DNA from: Oscillospiraceae bacterium
GTDB lineage: Bacteria > Bacillota > Clostridia > Oscillospirales > Oscillospiraceae
Length of the DNA: 64,000 nt
NCBI GenBank assembly: GCA_015067835.1
Contig: SVLS01000008.1
Coordinates: forward strand, 1 to 64,000
Direction: 5' to 3'
The translations under genes and the position numbers were made by a program. The notes under the pieces were generated by a model. That model was given only the letters and a program-made list of their open reading frames with translations, had not been told where the DNA came from and searched no databases. Below are positions 37,906-47,455 of this stretch, in pieces (positions within the stretch are counted from its first letter, which is position 1; each line of letters starts with the position of its first letter).

Positions 37906-39165
37906 TTACAACGGTTCAAACCGAATTTGCATTGCCGGTAAATCTTTTGCAAGGCGCTGCACATTGGCACCAATGCCCTGCACGCCCAATACGCCTTCTT
38001 CATCTGCCACCACCGGGATATGCTCCCGACAATGGGCAGGAATCTTTCGATCAATAAACAGCTTCTTCAGTGTGCGATTTCCTGCATTCAGCCGGATACA
38101 ATCCCCCGCCTGTCTGGAGCGCACCCACACCGGCCCTTCGGCCTTTACTGTAAAGATGTGCTTCGTATTTACGATTTCCTCTGCCAGTGTGTAAGAAACC
38201 GAAACACCCCATTGGGGCAGCTGCAGCACACTGCCGGGAGGAATCAAAACAGCCTGAGGGGTCTGCTTTTTCTGCAGCACCGTCAGCCGGTCATAGCTTC
38301 TGCCCACGGTAATGCCACCGGGCAAATCCGCGCAAGCTGAAGGCTTTTTAGAAAACAGCAATGCTTCCACCAGACGAATATGCTGGCGCTCCGGCTCCGG
38401 AACACCGTTTTCTTTCAAGAATTCTGCGATGGCACGACTACGCATTGCCGCAGGCATTTTTACCAGTTTAGAAACCGCAGGCAGCGGTCCGCTCATCTCC
38501 AGCGCATCGGCATCCTTGCGCAATTCCATCGCCATTTGGGACATATTTTCCGCCAGCCGGGGATTTTCAGCCTTCAAAAGGGGCATTACCCGATGGCGTA
38601 AACGATTTCGCAGAAAATCATCGGTTTGATTAGAGCTGTCCTCCACATAAGAAAGTCCATACTCCTGTAAAAAATCCAGTACCTCGCGGCGGGTTACTGT
38701 CAGCATCGGGCGGATGATCTTTCCGTTCACCGGCGTAATGCCGCCCAATCCCCGCAGACCTGTTCCCCGAACCAGATGCATCAAAACTGTTTCTGCATTG
38801 TCATCCGCCGTGTGGGCGGTGGCAATTTTTCCGGGAAGAGTCTTAAAGAAGGCATATCTTGCCTCCCGGGCGGCTGCTTCCAAGCCTTTTTTGCCGGAGA
38901 CAACCTGCTCTTCGCCCACAGTCAAGGGAATGTCATAACGGCAGCAAAGCTCCCTGACAAACGCCTCATCCCGTTGGGACTCCTCTTGGCGCAGATGATG
39001 GTTAAAATGAACCGCAGATAGCTCTATGCCCAATTTTTCCCTTAAAAGGTACATTCCAAACAGCAACGCCACCGAATCTGCACCGCCGGAAACAGCGCAA
39101 ACCACCTGTTCCCCGCATTCGACCATTTCATACTGACGCAGCTGCTCCAACAGCTTATTCAGCAT
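37906..39165 (-). CDS. tilS: tRNA(Ile)-lysidine synthetase
   Basis: A 419-residue N-type ATP pyrophosphatase that converts C34 of tRNA-Ile(CAU) to lysidine. PP-loop SGGADSVAL is at about 26-34; HFNHHLR, TAHTADDNAETVLMHLVRGTGL and RPML follow. The C-terminal TilS domain carries the family RTLKKLFIDRKIP. ATG 39165 has AGGGAG upstream and overlaps the end of dnaB by 11 nt. Confidence 0.95.
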   Translation of the reverse strand: MLNKLLEQLRQYEMVECGEQVVCAVSGGADSVALLFGMYLLREKLGIELSAVHFNHHLRQEESQRDEAFVRELCCRYDIPLTVGEEQVVSGKKGLEAAAREARYAFFKTLPGKIATAHTADDNAETVLMHLVRGTGLRGLGGITPVNGKIIRPMLTVTRREVLDFLQEYGLSYVEDSSNQTDDFLRNRLRHRVMPLLKAENPRLAENMSQMAMELRKDADALEMSGPLPAVSKLVKMPAAMRSRAIAEFLKENGVPEPERQHIRLVEALLFSKKPSACADLPGGITVGRSYDRLTVLQKKQTPQAVLIPPGSVLQLPQWGVSVSYTLAEEIVNTKHIFTVKAEGPVWVRSRQAGDCIRLNAGNRTLKKLFIDRKIPAHCREHIPVVADEEGVLGVQGIGANVQRLAKDLPAMQIRFEPL

Positions 39166-40492
39166 GCTTCCACTCCCTGTCAGCAAAGGTAGTATATTGG
39201 GGCAACCATTGCAGCTTTACGGTGCCAATTTCGCCGTGACGGTTCTTGGCAACGATACATTCTGCAATATTCTTCTCTTCCGAGTCGGGATTGTAATAGT
39301 CATCCCGGTAAAGCATCATCACGCTGTCGGCATCCTGCTCGATAGAGCCGGATTCCCGCAAATCAGACAGCATCGGGCGCTTGTCCGAACGGCCTTCAGC
39401 CGCACGGTTCAGCTGGCTCAAACAAATCACCGGCACCTGCAGTTCCTTTGCCATAATCTTTAAGGAACGGGAAATATCGCTAACCACCTGCACCCGGTTT
39501 TCATTGCCCTTTCCATAGCCGGAACCCTGCATCAACTGCAGATAGTCGATGACGACCAGTCCCAGATTATCCAATCGACGGCACTTGGCATTCATCTCTG
39601 CCACGGTGATGCCGCCGTTATCATCCACACGAATGTCTGTCTGGCTCAGTGCAGAGGAAGCCATACCGACCTTGACCCATTCTTCCTCCGTCAGCTTGCC
39701 GGTAGCCAGCTTCTGCAAGCCCACAAAACTTTCGCTGGACAGCAGACGCATCGCCAGTTCCTCTCTGGACATTTCCAAAGAGAACAGTGCAACCGTCTTT
39801 TTGTATTTTTTTGCCACATTCAGGCAGATATTCAGCGCAAAGGAAGTCTTACCCATTGCAGGACGCGCCGCAACCAGCAGAAGATTGCCCTTGTTCAGAC
39901 CGTTGATTTTCATATCCAAATCCCGCAGGCCTGTAGACAGACCGGGAATGGCGGAGTCAGACTGCGCCAACTCATTGAGGCGGTCATACACCTTATGCAA
40001 AATCGTGCCGATGTGCTCCAGAGAGTCCTGACGGGCGCCATTGCTCAGCGCATAGATTTTCTTTTCCGCTGTTTCCAGCATTTCCTCCGGCGTGCCCATC
40101 TGGGATTGTACCATCTGGGTAATATCCACGCCGGCCTGAGAAAGGTTGCGCAGCATTGCCTTTTCCCGAACAATGGTAGCATAGCGCACCGCATTTGCCG
40201 CTGTTGGCGTAATCTCCATCAGCTGCATAATATAGTCTCTGGAATTATCGTGGTAAACGCCTGCTTCCCGCATTTTATCCAGAACCGTAACCGGGTCGAT
40301 TACAAGAGAGTAGTTGAACATCGAATAAATGACTTCAAAAATCTCTTGATTTTGCCGCAGGTAAAAGTCGCTGGGCTGAACCACTCCAATCACATCCGGT
40401 ACGCACCGGCTGTCAATCAAAATCGACCCCAGCACCGATTGCTCTGCTTCCAGAGAATGAGGCTGCTGCCGCGCCAACAATTCTTCGTCCAT
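39155..40492 (-). CDS. dnaB: Replicative DNA helicase DnaB
   Basis: A 445-residue hexameric fork helicase. The N-terminal domain (PHSLEAEQSVLGSILID) is followed by the RecA-like motor with Walker A ARPAMGKTSFAL near 210-221, VVIDYLQLMQGSG and SQLNRAAEGR. AAGGAG precedes the ATG. It sits in the standard rplI-dnaB order. Confidence 0.97.
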   Translation of the reverse strand: MDEELLARQQPHSLEAEQSVLGSILIDSRCVPDVIGVVQPSDFYLRQNQEIFEVIYSMFNYSLVIDPVTVLDKMREAGVYHDNSRDYIMQLMEITPTAANAVRYATIVREKAMLRNLSQAGVDITQMVQSQMGTPEEMLETAEKKIYALSNGARQDSLEHIGTILHKVYDRLNELAQSDSAIPGLSTGLRDLDMKINGLNKGNLLLVAARPAMGKTSFALNICLNVAKKYKKTVALFSLEMSREELAMRLLSSESFVGLQKLATGKLTEEEWVKVGMASSALSQTDIRVDDNGGITVAEMNAKCRRLDNLGLVVIDYLQLMQGSGYGKGNENRVQVVSDISRSLKIMAKELQVPVICLSQLNRAAEGRSDKRPMLSDLRESGSIEQDADSVMMLYRDDYYNPDSEEKNIAECIVAKNRHGEIGTVKLQWLPQYTTFADREWKHAE

Positions 40493-40530
40493 CTGTCTCT
40501 CTCCTTCCTTACATCAGGAATCCATGCGTT

Positions 40531-40977
40531 TTACGCTTCTTCAATCTTGACAGTCAGCGGGGCGGAAATCTCATAACCAAGCTTGCAGGTAACGGTATAG
40601 GTTCCCACAGACTTGATGGTATCGGCAATGACAATCTTCCGCTTATCCAGGGTAATGCCTGCTTTTGCCTTCAGGGCATCTGCAATTTCCTGATTGGTCA
40701 CCGAGCCGAACAACCGGCCGGCACCACCGCCTTTTGCGGTAACCACCAATGTCATCTCCCGCAGCTGCTTGGACAACGCCAATGCCTCTGCCTTTTCCCT
40801 GGCAATGCGCTCCTGGGTTGCCTTATCGTTCATTCGCATCGTGTTAATGGCGTCTGCCGTTGCCTCAATCGCCAACTTCTTAGGCAGCATATAATTGCGG
40901 GCGTAGCCGTCAGAAACTTCCAGCATCTGACCCTTTTTACCCTTGCCTTTCACATCCTGTAACAAAATAACTTTCAT
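40531..40977 (-). CDS. rplI: 50S ribosomal protein L9
   Basis: 148 residues. The N-terminal RNA-binding domain has the family signature [28 protein letters not shown]. It is followed by the long connecting helix and a C-terminal domain ending [16 protein letters not shown] precedes the ATG. Confidence 0.97.
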   Translation of the reverse strand: MKVILLQDVKGKGKKGQMLEVSDGYARNYMLPKKLAIEATADAINTMRMNDKATQERIAREKAEALALSKQLREMTLVVTAKGGGAGRLFGSVTNQEIADALKAKAGITLDKRKIVIADTIKSVGTYTVTCKLGYEISAPLTVKIEEA

Positions 40978-40998
40978 AATACTATCTCCTCAAATACT

Positions 40999-41086
40999 GT
41001 CATTCCGAGCCAGCGTGCACGCTGGCGTGGGAATCCCCATCGTCTAATGGGATTGCCACGTCGCGCTATACGCTCCTCACAATGAC
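40999..41086. repeat. Dispersed palindromic repeat, copy 4 (gdpP-rplI gap)
   Basis: Left end GTCATTCCGA, right end TCACAATGAC, with a CCAGCGTGCACGCTGG inner hairpin. It lies between two co-oriented genes of one cluster. Confidence 0.8.
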
Positions 41087-41093
41087 GCAGTTT

Positions 41094-43070
41094 TTATTGT
41101 TCATAAAATTGGTCAATGGAAGTGACCAACAGGTCCAGCGCTTCCTTAACCGTACAGCCCGCTAACTGCGCGCCTGCTGTTGCGGTATTGCCGCCACCGC
41201 CCAAAGGCTCCAGAATCACCTGCACATTGGCATTTCCGATGGAACGGGCCGACACAAAGACCTGGTCGCCATCCGGATACAGCACAAAGGAGGCAGTAAT
41301 GCCGGAAATGTTCAGCAATTCATCCGCAGCCTGTGCCGCCAACGCCCGGGAGGTTGTGGTAGTCAGAGCGGCGATTGCCAGCTCCTGCCGATACAGCCGG
41401 GCAGATTTGATAATCTGGTACTTGGACATTGTGTCCTGGAAGTCGTTTTGAAGCAGCTTCTTCACTTCCACCGTATCTGCGCCCCATTGCCGCAGTACCG
41501 CCGCGGCCTCAAAGGTACGCTCACCGGTACGGACATTGAAGCTCTTGGTGTCCAGGAAAATGCCTGCCATCAGGCTCTTGGCTTCAATGGGAAGCACATC
41601 CGCTTTTTCCACAGCATACTGGAGCAATTCCGTCACCAGCTCCGAAGCAGAGGAAGCAAAGGGTTCGTGCAGATTCACCACAACGGGGCTGATATATTCT
41701 GCCGCTCTGCGGTGATGATCCACCACGCAGACCTTGGGAATCGCTTCCAGCAAGGGCTGGAACTCCACCTGATCCGGGCGGTTGGTATCTACCACCACCA
41801 GCGTGCTGTGGCTGTCACTGAGCAGCATGGCTTCCTGACCGGTAATAATAGCATCCTGGTACTCAGGAACAGCCACTATCTCCTCCAGCAGTCGCTCTGC
41901 TACATTCCGTTCCTGGTCCAGAACAATATAGGCCTTTTTGCCCTTTTTGCGGCACATACAGGCAATGCCCATCGCCGCACCTACAGCATCCAGATCCGCA
42001 TTTTTATGGCCCATAATGAACACCTGGCTGCTTTGGCCAATCAGCTCCATCAGAGAATTGGAGGTGACACGGGAGCGAACCTTGCTGCGGTGGTCATTTT
42101 CTTTATTGCGCCCACCGTAGAAATTGAAGTTAAACCGATCCTTGATAACAGCCTGGTCACCGCCGCGGCTGAGGGACATTTCAATGGAAAGCGCTGCAAA
42201 ATTGTAGCTTTCTTCAAAGGTCACACCGTCAACACCGATACCGAGAGAGATGGATGCCTCCAGACCGCTGGGACTTGTCACTTGGTGGATGTCCTCCAAA
42301 ACTGAGAATTTTCCTTCAATCGCCCGATCCAAATCTTGCTTTTCAAAAACCAGCAGGAAACGGTTGCGCTCCATTCGGCGCAGCAAGCCATGGTAGTCAT
42401 CTGCCCAGGAGGTAATCACATCGTTGATCTGAGCATTGAGGTTAGAAATTGCACTTTCTGTAAGATTCTTAATCAATTCCTCATAGTTGTCAATGAGAAT
42501 CAGGCTCACCACTGGGCGGGAGCGAATATACTCATCCCGCACCAGATACAGCTCTGTCAAATCCCCCAGGTACAGCATTCCCAGCGCCGTTCCGTCGCTG
42601 TCGTCCGCCCGGAGGGCTGTTCCGTAAACCCGGTATCTGCGGTCGCCGATGCTGACATCATAAGGATACTCCGTTTTGCCGGCGGCAAGCCAATCCATCG
42701 TAAAGTTCGGCAAAATGCTGGACAGCCGCTGCTGCAAATACTTGTCCTGAAAGCCTGTGATGGCAGAAAATGCTTCGTTGGTCCACAGCACGCCTCCGTC
42801 TCCCAGACGCACCAACGCCATCGGGAAGGGCGTATCCGCACCATTATCCAGGCCTGCCTCACCAAAGGCAGTTTTTACATACTGTTGAATTTCACGCCGG
42901 CGGTAAATGCGGCATACCACATAATAGATACCCAGCGCAGCCGCAATCACGCCTTCTACTGCTGCTAAAATATATTGTTCCAGTACCGCGGCGGCCACAG
43001 CAAAGCCGACCATCACCACAAAAAATACCCAGAGATTCGGCCAAAACAGCCCATTCAGCTTTTTATTCAT
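41094..43070 (-). CDS. gdpP: GdpP-type cyclic-di-AMP phosphodiesterase (DHH family)
   Basis: A 658-residue membrane protein expected to hydrolyse c-di-AMP. Two N-terminal helices (about 9-50) precede a PAS-like region, a degenerate GGDEF domain (about 170-300) and the DHH/DHHA1 catalytic module. Metal motifs are GHKNADLDAVG, VVDTNRPD and VVDHHRR, and the C-terminal EPLGGGGNTATAGAQL is the DHHA1 glycine-rich motif. ATG 43070 has GGGAGGTG upstream; 35 further in-frame codons cross the promoter and are not used. Head of the gdpP-rplI-dnaB operon. Confidence 0.93.
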   Translation of the reverse strand: MNKKLNGLFWPNLWVFFVVMVGFAVAAAVLEQYILAAVEGVIAAALGIYYVVCRIYRRREIQQYVKTAFGEAGLDNGADTPFPMALVRLGDGGVLWTNEAFSAITGFQDKYLQQRLSSILPNFTMDWLAAGKTEYPYDVSIGDRRYRVYGTALRADDSDGTALGMLYLGDLTELYLVRDEYIRSRPVVSLILIDNYEELIKNLTESAISNLNAQINDVITSWADDYHGLLRRMERNRFLLVFEKQDLDRAIEGKFSVLEDIHQVTSPSGLEASISLGIGVDGVTFEESYNFAALSIEMSLSRGGDQAVIKDRFNFNFYGGRNKENDHRSKVRSRVTSNSLMELIGQSSQVFIMGHKNADLDAVGAAMGIACMCRKKGKKAYIVLDQERNVAERLLEEIVAVPEYQDAIITGQEAMLLSDSHSTLVVVDTNRPDQVEFQPLLEAIPKVCVVDHHRRAAEYISPVVVNLHEPFASSASELVTELLQYAVEKADVLPIEAKSLMAGIFLDTKSFNVRTGERTFEAAAVLRQWGADTVEVKKLLQNDFQDTMSKYQIIKSARLYRQELAIAALTTTTSRALAAQAADELLNISGITASFVLYPDGDQVFVSARSIGNANVQVILEPLGGGGNTATAGAQLAGCTVKEALDLLVTSIDQFYEQ

Positions 43071-43125
43071 ACGCTGCACCTCCCAAAATAGGTATACTAC
43101 CCAAACTACTGTGATTATATCGCAT

Positions 43126-43154
43126 ATTATATCAAAAAAAAGCAGAAGGTGCAA
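43126..43154 (-). promoter_or_regulatory. Sigma-A promoter of the gdpP operon
   Basis: Minus strand: TTGCAC (43154-43149), 17-bp spacer, TATAAT (43131-43126). Confidence 0.7.
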
Positions 43155-43203
43155 CCATTTTTCAATGTTTTTCACGAAAGTGTCCGAATATTTCTTTTAC
43201 CCC

Positions 43204-43232
43204 TTGACTTTCTTCAATTGAATCAGTATATT
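43204..43232 (+). promoter_or_regulatory. Sigma-A promoter of ldh
   Basis: TTGACT (43204-43209), 17-bp spacer, TATATT (43227-43232), 61 nt before the ATG. Confidence 0.7.
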
Positions 43233-43293
43233 CTAACTGATATTTGCTTATCGATTCTGAGATACCAAATAAACAACCGGGGAGGAATATATT

Positions 43294-44241
43294 ATGTCAA
43301 CCAAAATCACGGTCATCGGCGCCGGCAGCGTAGGTGCCGCTATCACCAACGACATTATGGTACAAGGCATTGCCAGCGAGGTCGTACTCATTGATATCAA
43401 CAAAGAAAAAGCTTTAGGTGAAGCGCTGGATATTTATCAGGGCGCGCCTTTCTGCTCCCCTGCCGTTATCCGCGCCGGTGATTACCAGGATGCTGCCGGC
43501 TCTCAAATTGTCATTATTACTTCCGGTGTGCCCAGAAAGCCCGGTCAAACCCGTCTGGAGCTGGCGCAAACCAATGTGAATATCCTCAAGGACATCACGC
43601 CGAAAATTGTGAAATACGCCCCGGATGCTATCTATATTCTGGTGTCCAACCCGGTGGATATTTTAACCTATGTGTTTACAAAAATCTCCGGCATCCCGGA
43701 AAATCGGATTTTGGGCTCCGGCACAGTATTGGATACCAGCCGTCTTCAGTCCGAGCTGGCAAGACGGTTCTGCATCAGCCCCAAGAACGTCCACGCCCAT
43801 GTTTACGGTGAGCACGGAGACAGCTCCTTTGTTCCCTGGTCTTTGGCTACCATCGCCAACAACAAAATCGATGATTACAAAGCCAATGTAGCAGATTCCG
43901 ACAGAATCCGCTGGAACCGGGACTATCAGGAGGTGGAGGAATTTGTAAAAACCTCCGGCGCCCAGGTCATCAAATGCAAGGGCGCTACCTTCTATGCTGT
44001 GGCGATTTCCGTTTGCCATATTTGCAAATGCATCCTCAACGGCAGCGGGACAGCATTGACCGTATCCACAATGATGCACGGCGAATATGGCGTAGAGGAT
44101 GTCTGCCTTTCCACATTGGCCTTGGTCGGCAGTGATGGCGTGCATACCAAAATCATCTCTCCCCTTACAGAAGAAGAAAACAAAAAAATGCAGACCAGTG
44201 CCCAGAAGCTTCGGGAAATTATTGACGGTCTTGAAATCTGA
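43294..44241 (+). CDS. ldh: L-lactate dehydrogenase
   Basis: A 315-residue NAD-dependent enzyme reducing pyruvate to L-lactate. NAD-binding GAGSVG is at residues 9-14. The substrate-loop segment is SGVPRKPGQTRLELA with the specificity/catalytic residues Gln and Arg. SNPVDILTY follows, and the catalytic His is in VYGEHGDSSF. GGGGAGG precedes the ATG. Gln in the substrate loop (KPGQTR) favours LDH over malate dehydrogenase. Single-gene unit with its own promoter and terminator. Confidence 0.96.
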   Translation: MSTKITVIGAGSVGAAITNDIMVQGIASEVVLIDINKEKALGEALDIYQGAPFCSPAVIRAGDYQDAAGSQIVIITSGVPRKPGQTRLELAQTNVNILKDITPKIVKYAPDAIYILVSNPVDILTYVFTKISGIPENRILGSGTVLDTSRLQSELARRFCISPKNVHAHVYGEHGDSSFVPWSLATIANNKIDDYKANVADSDRIRWNRDYQEVEEFVKTSGAQVIKCKGATFYAVAISVCHICKCILNGSGTALTVSTMMHGEYGVEDVCLSTLALVGSDGVHTKIISPLTEEENKKMQTSAQKLREIIDGLEI

Positions 44242-44248
44242 TAAAATG

Positions 44249-44278
44249 CCCCGGCTGCGAAAGCAGTCGGGGTTTTGC
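44249..44278 (+). terminator. Rho-independent terminator of ldh
   Basis: 10-bp stem CCCCGGCTGC / GCAGTCGGGG (one G-U pair), loop GAAA, tail TTTTGCAT. Confidence 0.85.
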
Positions 44279-44501
44279 ATACATTCTGTCGAACACATCT
44301 TTGAAAAAGAGGTATACTTTTCCCGTCAAATGTGTTATACTGTTAGAGCAATGCGCCGGGATAGGCAGACCCGGGCAATCAAAATGATATAAAATATGCA
44401 GGCATTTTCCTCACATTTGCCATACGGGGCATCAGAATGTGACAGATGGCTGCTGGTTTGTTGTAGCCTTTTGGCTTTATTTTGAAAGGAGTATCTATAC
44501 T

Positions 44502-46157
44502 TTGGCAGAAAAACTAAAAATTATCCCCCTGGGCGGATTGGATGAAATCGGTAAGAACTGCACTGTTCTGGAGTACGGCAAGGATATGATTGTGGTGGAT
44601 TGCGGCGTTGCATTTCCTGACGAGGATATGTACGGTGTCGATCTGGTGATTCCCGATTTTTCCTATCTGGTACAAAACGCCAAGAAGCTGCGGGGTATGT
44701 TCATTACCCACGGCCACGAGGATCACATTGGCTCCATTCCCTACTGTATGCAGCAGGTAAACTGCCCCATCCACGGCACCGCGATGACCAACGGTCTGAT
44801 CAAGCTGAAACTGGAGGAGCATCAGTTGGAAAACACCGTCAAGCTTATCACCCACAAAAACGGTGATGTGGTCAAAGCCGGCTGCTTTACGGTGGAATTT
44901 ATCCATGTCAACCATTCCATCGCCGATGCAGTTGCCTTTGCAATTCACACTCCCGTGGGCACCGTGCTGATGACCGGTGACTTCAAAATTGATCCCACCG
45001 CTGCCGACGGTATGATTGATTTGGCCCGTCTCGGCGAACTGGGCAATGCAGGCATTCTTGCCCTGTTGGCAGACTCCACCAATGTGGAACGGACCGGCTA
45101 CACCCCCAGCGAAAATCTGGTGGCTGAAAGTCTGGACCGGCAATTCCGTAACTGTGACAAACGAATCATCGTCACAACCTTTGCTTCCAATATGCACCGG
45201 ATACAGGCTGTGCTCAATACTGCGCACCGCCACGGGCGCAAGGTGGCCGTTTCCGGCCGCAGTATGGAAAATATGCTGAAGGTCGCCCAGGAGCTGGGTT
45301 ATATCAAGGTTCCGGCAGGCACCATTGTGGAGCTTAACGCCGTCAAGAGTTTGCCGAAAAACAAGGTAGTTATCGTGTCCACTGGCTCTCAGGGCGAGAA
45401 TATGTCGGCACTGTACCGTATGGCATTTTCCACCCACAAGCAAATTGACATCACCGCAGATGACCGCATCATCATCTCTGCCTCGGCCATCCCCGGCAAC
45501 GAAAAAGCCGTCTCCCGTATCATCAATGAGCTGTACCGCAAGGGTGCAGATGTGGTCTATGAAAAAAGTGAGGGTCTCCATGTCTCCGGTCACGCCTGTC
45601 AGGAGGAGCTGAAAATTCTCCACGCGCTGTGCAAGCCGAAATTCTTCGTTCCGGTACACGGGGAGCAGAGAATGCTGCAGCTGCACGGCCGTCTGGCGCA
45701 GCAGATGGGTATCTCCGCGCGGAATGTTGTCATTGGTGAGGTTGGCTCGGTAATAGAGCTGAGTGCCCGCAGCTGCAAGCTGAATGGCACCGTTACCGCC
45801 GGCAAGGTATTTGTGGACGGCACCGGTGTAGGCGATGTAGGAAGTGTTGTTTTGCGGGATCGGAAGCATCTGGCGCAGGATGGTATGATTGTGGTCTGTC
45901 TGAATCTGTCCGGGCAGGACAGCAGCATCATTTCCGGACCGGATATCATCACCCGCGGCTTTATCTATGTAAAAGAGTCGGAAGCGCTGATGGAGGAGCT
46001 TCGCTGCGTGGTGCTGGAAGCGCTGGAGCGTTGTCAGCATAAACGCATTCGGGACTGGTCCACCATTAAAACCGCTATTAAAAACGACCTGAGCGGTTAC
46101 CTGTACAAGACCACCAAACGCAATCCTATGATTTTGCCTGTGATTACAGAGCTGTAA
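44502..46157 (+). CDS. rnj: Ribonuclease J
   Basis: A 551-residue metallo-beta-lactamase/beta-CASP RNase with 5'-3' exonuclease and endonuclease activity in mRNA turnover and rRNA maturation. Motifs are IPLGGLDEIGKN at the N-terminus, THGHEDHIGS (metal site), MTGDFKID, the beta-CASP STGSQGE, and the C-terminal HVSGHACQEELK and VPVHGEQRML. TTG 44502 is the likely start, with AAAGGAG upstream. A leader of about 160 nt follows an extended -10 (TGTTATACT, ending near 44341) without a clear -35. Confidence 0.95.
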   Translation: MAEKLKIIPLGGLDEIGKNCTVLEYGKDMIVVDCGVAFPDEDMYGVDLVIPDFSYLVQNAKKLRGMFITHGHEDHIGSIPYCMQQVNCPIHGTAMTNGLIKLKLEEHQLENTVKLITHKNGDVVKAGCFTVEFIHVNHSIADAVAFAIHTPVGTVLMTGDFKIDPTAADGMIDLARLGELGNAGILALLADSTNVERTGYTPSENLVAESLDRQFRNCDKRIIVTTFASNMHRIQAVLNTAHRHGRKVAVSGRSMENMLKVAQELGYIKVPAGTIVELNAVKSLPKNKVVIVSTGSQGENMSALYRMAFSTHKQIDITADDRIIISASAIPGNEKAVSRIINELYRKGADVVYEKSEGLHVSGHACQEELKILHALCKPKFFVPVHGEQRMLQLHGRLAQQMGISARNVVIGEVGSVIELSARSCKLNGTVTAGKVFVDGTGVGDVGSVVLRDRKHLAQDGMIVVCLNLSGQDSSIISGPDIITRGFIYVKESEALMEELRCVVLEALERCQHKRIRDWSTIKTAIKNDLSGYLYKTTKRNPMILPVITEL

Positions 46158-46188
46158 AAAAGAAGCCGCAAAGGCGGCAAACTTCATA

Positions 46189-46223
46189 AAAAAAGACCTT
46201 TGTCTGAGACAAAGGTCTTTTTT
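46189..46223. terminator. Bidirectional terminator between RNase J and tRNA-Gly
   Basis: 16-bp stem AAAAAAGACCTTTGTC / GACAAAGGTCTTTTTT with loop TGA. It can end both the RNase J transcript and the tRNA-Gly transcript. Confidence 0.9.
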
Positions 46224-46224
46224 A

Positions 46225-46300
46225 TGGAGCGGGTGACGAGGCTCGAACTCGCTACCTCCACCTTGGCAAGGTGGCGCTCTACCGGATGAGCTACACCCGC
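46225..46300 (-). tRNA. tRNA-Gly (anticodon GCC)
   Basis: Acceptor GCGGGTG / CACCCGC, D-arm GTAGCTCATCCGGTAGAGC, anticodon stem CCACC / GGTGG around TTGCCAA, T-arm GTTCGAGCC, encoded CCA. Confidence 0.96.
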
Positions 46301-46312
46301 GGAACAAAAGGT

Positions 46313-46340
46313 ATTATAGCAGAAAATCTGCGTTTGTCAA
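46313..46340 (-). promoter_or_regulatory. Sigma-A promoter of tRNA-Gly
   Basis: Minus strand: TTGACA (46340-46335), 16-bp spacer, TATAAT (46318-46313), 12 nt before the tRNA 5' end. Confidence 0.75.
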
Positions 46341-46358
46341 TACCTTTTCCTCTGTTTT

Positions 46359-47438
46359 TTACGATTTTTCTCTTGCTGTGGAAGGATAAGCTGTATAATC
46401 CCACACATAGTTTTTCATTTCATCCTTGGTACGCAGACGGAATTCTCCCTCCTCGCTGCAGCGAAGCATATCCAAATGATAAAAAACGCCCTCAATTTCC
46501 ATTACATTCCATACCCAAGGCTCATCATTTCGCGTGCCGGTTACAATTTGGCAATTCACATTTGCCTGGCGGCACATTGCTGCATAAACAACTGCAAAAG
46601 CATTGCAGTCACCTACCCCGTGTAACAGCAGGCTGTATGCCGGAGTGATAGAGGTTTGTAAGTCGTATTCATATCGGTTCATCAAAAAGGAATACAGTCG
46701 CTCTGCTTTTTCCTTGTCCGTACGTTTGCCGGCAACATGCTGCTCTGCCGACGCAAACACCGGCGTTACCTTGTTTTGCATCGTACGCAGCTCTTCCCGG
46801 CTGGTGCGGTAGGAAAACCGCAATTCCACGATCTGTTTGTCTGCGTTTTCCGGACAACGCTGCACTGTCACCGCAGGTGCTTCCATCACCTTTTGAGGAT
46901 ACTGAATTGCATAATCCGCTACCATCTGCTCATAGTCGACAGAAATTTTACTTTGCGTATACAGCACCACATTGGCGGCACATTCATCCATCTGTTTTTG
47001 CACAATCTTCCGAATCTGCTCTGCATTTTCCACCTTTTGAATACGGTTGGCCAAAATGCGGTTGGGCAGGTAGCTGATTTGCACGCTTACCGCTTTACTG
47101 CTGCCATTCGCGCCCAGATCATAACGAATATCGCTGACTGCATAGGCGGCATAGGGATTTGTTCTGCAAATTTCGTCAATGGCCTTGTTCATATCGGTGC
47201 GCACCACTTCCTCCAACGGATAGTTAACGGACAAAAGTACGCTGTCACCGCCACTTTCAATTACGGAAACCAGCGCATGACGCATCTGCTCATAGCAGGA
47301 AACCGTAACCACAGGCTTGTTCTGCTGATTTGACGGTTCAGTATGGGGCTCAACCTTTGCATAGCTGCCGCTAAACAACGAGCTGCAGCCGCTTAACAAC
47401 AGGCATACCGCCAAAAGCACTCCCACTGTTTTTTTCAT
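46359..47438 (-). CDS. Transglutaminase-like lipoprotein, catalytic His apparently replaced
   Basis: 359 residues. Signal peptide with lipobox LLSGC (Cys18), a linker and a ~190-residue unassigned region, then a transglutaminase-like core from about residue 240. The nucleophile region GVGDCNAFA (Cys278) and the acidic residue in YHLD (Asp323) are present. At the usual His position (HAWN) the protein has WVWN (Trp308), so the Cys-His-Asp triad looks broken. It may be a non-catalytic binding domain. It follows the yitT-like gene by 17 nt at the end of the topoisomerase operon. GGAG precedes the ATG. Confidence 0.8.
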   Translation of the reverse strand: MKKTVGVLLAVCLLLSGCSSLFSGSYAKVEPHTEPSNQQNKPVVTVSCYEQMRHALVSVIESGGDSVLLSVNYPLEEVVRTDMNKAIDEICRTNPYAAYAVSDIRYDLGANGSSKAVSVQISYLPNRILANRIQKVENAEQIRKIVQKQMDECAANVVLYTQSKISVDYEQMVADYAIQYPQKVMEAPAVTVQRCPENADKQIVELRFSYRTSREELRTMQNKVTPVFASAEQHVAGKRTDKEKAERLYSFLMNRYEYDLQTSITPAYSLLLHGVGDCNAFAVVYAAMCRQANVNCQIVTGTRNDEPWVWNVMEIEGVFYHLDMLRCSEEGEFRLRTKDEMKNYVWDYTAYPSTAREKS

Positions 47439-47455
47439 TTTGCCCCACTCCTTTC

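Noticed and set aside
46225-46300. tRNA-Gly as an integration site with an inserted element
   Set aside because: Both sides are ordinary chromosomal genes (RNase J and the topoisomerase operon end), with no integrase and no repeated tRNA 3' end seen.
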